42,904 bases of DNA from JAVBLG01 sp031553655 (GTDB taxonomy: Bacteria > Desulfobacterota > Desulfovibrionia > Desulfovibrionales > Desulfovibrionaceae): contig JAVBLG010000017.1 of NCBI GenBank assembly GCA_031553655.1, positions 1 to 42,904 on the forward strand, in the 5' to 3' direction. The position numbers and the translations under genes were made by a program. This document shows positions 41,808 through 42,904 of this stretch, piece after piece. Numbering within the stretch: the stretch's first letter is position 1; each line of letters starts with the position of its first letter. The notes under the pieces are model-generated. The model had not been told where the DNA came from. It worked only from the letters and a program-made list of their open reading frames with translations, and did no database searches.

Positions 41808-42904
41808 ATGGCATTTATTTCTTCCGGGTACAATCCCGCAAAACCGATGGAAAACCGGGTCACTGACATTGGCCCGCGTAAATATGATGAATTCTTCCCG
41901 CCCGTCATTGCCAAAAACTTTGGCAAATGGATCTATCACGAAATTCTTGAGCCCGGTGTGCTCAAGCACGTGTCTGAAAGCGGTGAAGCGGTTTACACCG
42001 TGCGTTGTGGCGCGGCCCGTCTTATGTCCATTACCCACATCCGGGAAATGTGCGACATAGCCGACAAGTACTGCAAGGGCAGCCTGCGCTTCACCACCCG
42101 TAACAACGTGGAATTCATGGTCGACAACGAAAACGACCTGAAAGCCATGAAAGCCGATCTGGCCGGACGCAAATTCGACGGCGGTTCTTTCAAGTTCCCC
42201 ATCGGCGGAACCGGCGCCGGCGTTTCCAACGCCATCCACACCCAGGGCTGGGTGCACTGCCATACTCCGGCTACCGACGCCTCCGGCCCGGTTAAAGCTG
42301 TTATGGACGAAGTGTTCGCCGAATTCCAGAACCATCGTATGCCCGCTCCGGTGCGCATTTCGCTGGCTTGCTGCATCAATATGTGCGGCGCGGTGCACTG
42401 CTCCGACATCGGCCTGGTGGGCATTCACAGAAAGCCCCCGATGATTGACCATGAATGGGCCGACCAGCTTTGCGAAATTCCGCTGGCCGTAGCCTCCTGC
42501 CCCACCGCCGCCGTGCGTCCCACCAAGGTGGAACATGACGGCAAAAAGGTCAACTCCATCGCCATTAAAAACGAACGTTGCATGTACTGCGGCAACTGCT
42601 ACACCATGTGCCCGGCCCGGCCCATTTCCGACGGCGAAGGCGACGGCGTGGCCATTATGGTCGGCGGCAAAGTGTCCAACCGCATATCTATGCCCAAGTT
42701 CTCGAAAGTGGTTGTAGGTTATATAAAGAACGAGCCGCCGCGCTGGCCCACACTTACCCAGAAAGTCAAACACATTCTGGAAGTGTATGCGGCCAATGCC
42801 AATAAGTACGAACGCATCGGCGACTGGGCTGAGCGCATCGGCTGGGAAAGCTTCTTCAAGCTCACTGGTCTTGAATTTACCCATCAGCTTATTGACGACT
42901 TCCG
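41808..42904 (+). CDS. dsrB: Dissimilatory sulfite reductase beta subunit (cut by window end)
   Basis: About 365 residues are visible and the frame is open to the window edge; the family length is about 381, so only the last residues are missing. The siroheme and cluster cysteines are Cys151 (VHCHTPAT) and Cys188, Cys189 and Cys193 (ACCINMCGAVHCSD), the D. vulgaris positions. This subunit holds the catalytic siroheme. A ferredoxin domain with CMYCGNCYTMCPA follows at about 260-275. AAGGGG precedes ATG 41808. dsrD would be expected next, beyond the window. Confidence 0.98.
   Translation, partial: MAFISSGYNPAKPMENRVTDIGPRKYDEFFPPVIAKNFGKWIYHEILEPGVLKHVSESGEAVYTVRCGAARLMSITHIREMCDIADKYCKGSLRFTTRNNVEFMVDNENDLKAMKADLAGRKFDGGSFKFPIGGTGAGVSNAIHTQGWVHCHTPATDASGPVKAVMDEVFAEFQNHRMPAPVRISLACCINMCGAVHCSDIGLVGIHRKPPMIDHEWADQLCEIPLAVASCPTAAVRPTKVEHDGKKVNSIAIKNERCMYCGNCYTMCPARPISDGEGDGVAIMVGGKVSNRISMPKFSKVVVGYIKNEPPRWPTLTQKVKHILEVYAANANKYERIGDWAERIGWESFFKLTGLEFTHQLIDDF

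Noticed and set aside
40435..41814. 459-codon minus-strand ORF opposite dsrA
   Set aside because: Exactly covers dsrA in antisense; dsrA has all catalytic motifs and a strong ribosome-binding site.
41787..42884. 365-codon minus-strand ORF at the right edge
   Set aside because: Antisense to dsrB, which is open to the window end with all siroheme cysteines present.

Overview
The window comes from a sulfite/sulfate-reducing bacterium, most likely a member of Desulfovibrionaceae. The clearest evidence is dsrA followed by dsrB at the right edge: all eight siroheme/[4Fe-4S] cysteines fall at the residue numbers known from the Desulfovibrio vulgaris enzyme. A DsrJOP-type electron-transfer module, a seleno-type YedE, two sigma54-activator proteins and many Tat or c-type cytochrome proteins agree with this. 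No rRNA, tRNA, CRISPR array or complete insertion sequence was recognised.

Layout. 1-6.2 kb: argG on the minus strand, divergent from carB-carA (order reversed from the usual carAB). 6.2-10.2 kb: a plus-strand set of seleno-type yedE, a TusA/YedF-N-like sulfur or selenium carrier, a DUF3343-type protein and a ribokinase/NAD(P)HX-dehydratase-like protein, then two small envelope proteins. A TGA-interrupted mini-ORF with a SECIS-like hairpin precedes yedE. 10.3-12.9 kb: a DsrE-like protein preceded by four operator-like repeats, and a large protein with dispersed RTX-like repeats. 13.2-18.0 kb (minus): an operon of a Tat-exported FMN alpha-hydroxy-acid dehydrogenase, a triheme cytochrome c7 joined through an A8 frameshift to a PstS-like binding domain, and DsrJ-, DsrO- and DsrP-like proteins with no DsrMK in the window. 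This is the best candidate for an undescribed system: a periplasmic hydroxy-acid dehydrogenase wired to the quinone pool. 18.3-22.5 kb (minus): a GntR/FCD regulator, an aspartate/glutamate-type racemase, a DAACS dicarboxylate or amino-acid symporter and a D-cysteine desulfhydrase/L-cysteate sulfo-lyase-like enzyme. Together these could feed sulfite or sulfide and pyruvate into metabolism.

22.8-33.3 kb: an NtrC-type regulator and a kinase with a periplasmic solute-binding sensor, divergent from a GntP permease, an MDR dehydrogenase and a homoserine-dehydrogenase-like/SAF protein. That catabolic operon has a textbook -24/-12 promoter and an upstream palindrome. An orphan PhnD-like binding protein and a PrpR-N sigma54 activator follow. 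33.3-38.8 kb: a FIST protein with a hybrid histidine kinase, a C_GCAxxG_C_C protein with a MerR regulator, and an RlpA-SPOR lipoprotein. 38.8-42.9 kb: two coupled unknown genes, then dsrAB (dsrB is cut by the window end).

Intergenic DNA carries a structured repeat made of five consecutive hairpins. There are two long copies and at least three partial ones, and stem changes between copies are compensatory. There is also a 91-bp TA-flanked MITE-like element with a solitary end elsewhere. All functional assignments come from reading motifs; no database search was run.
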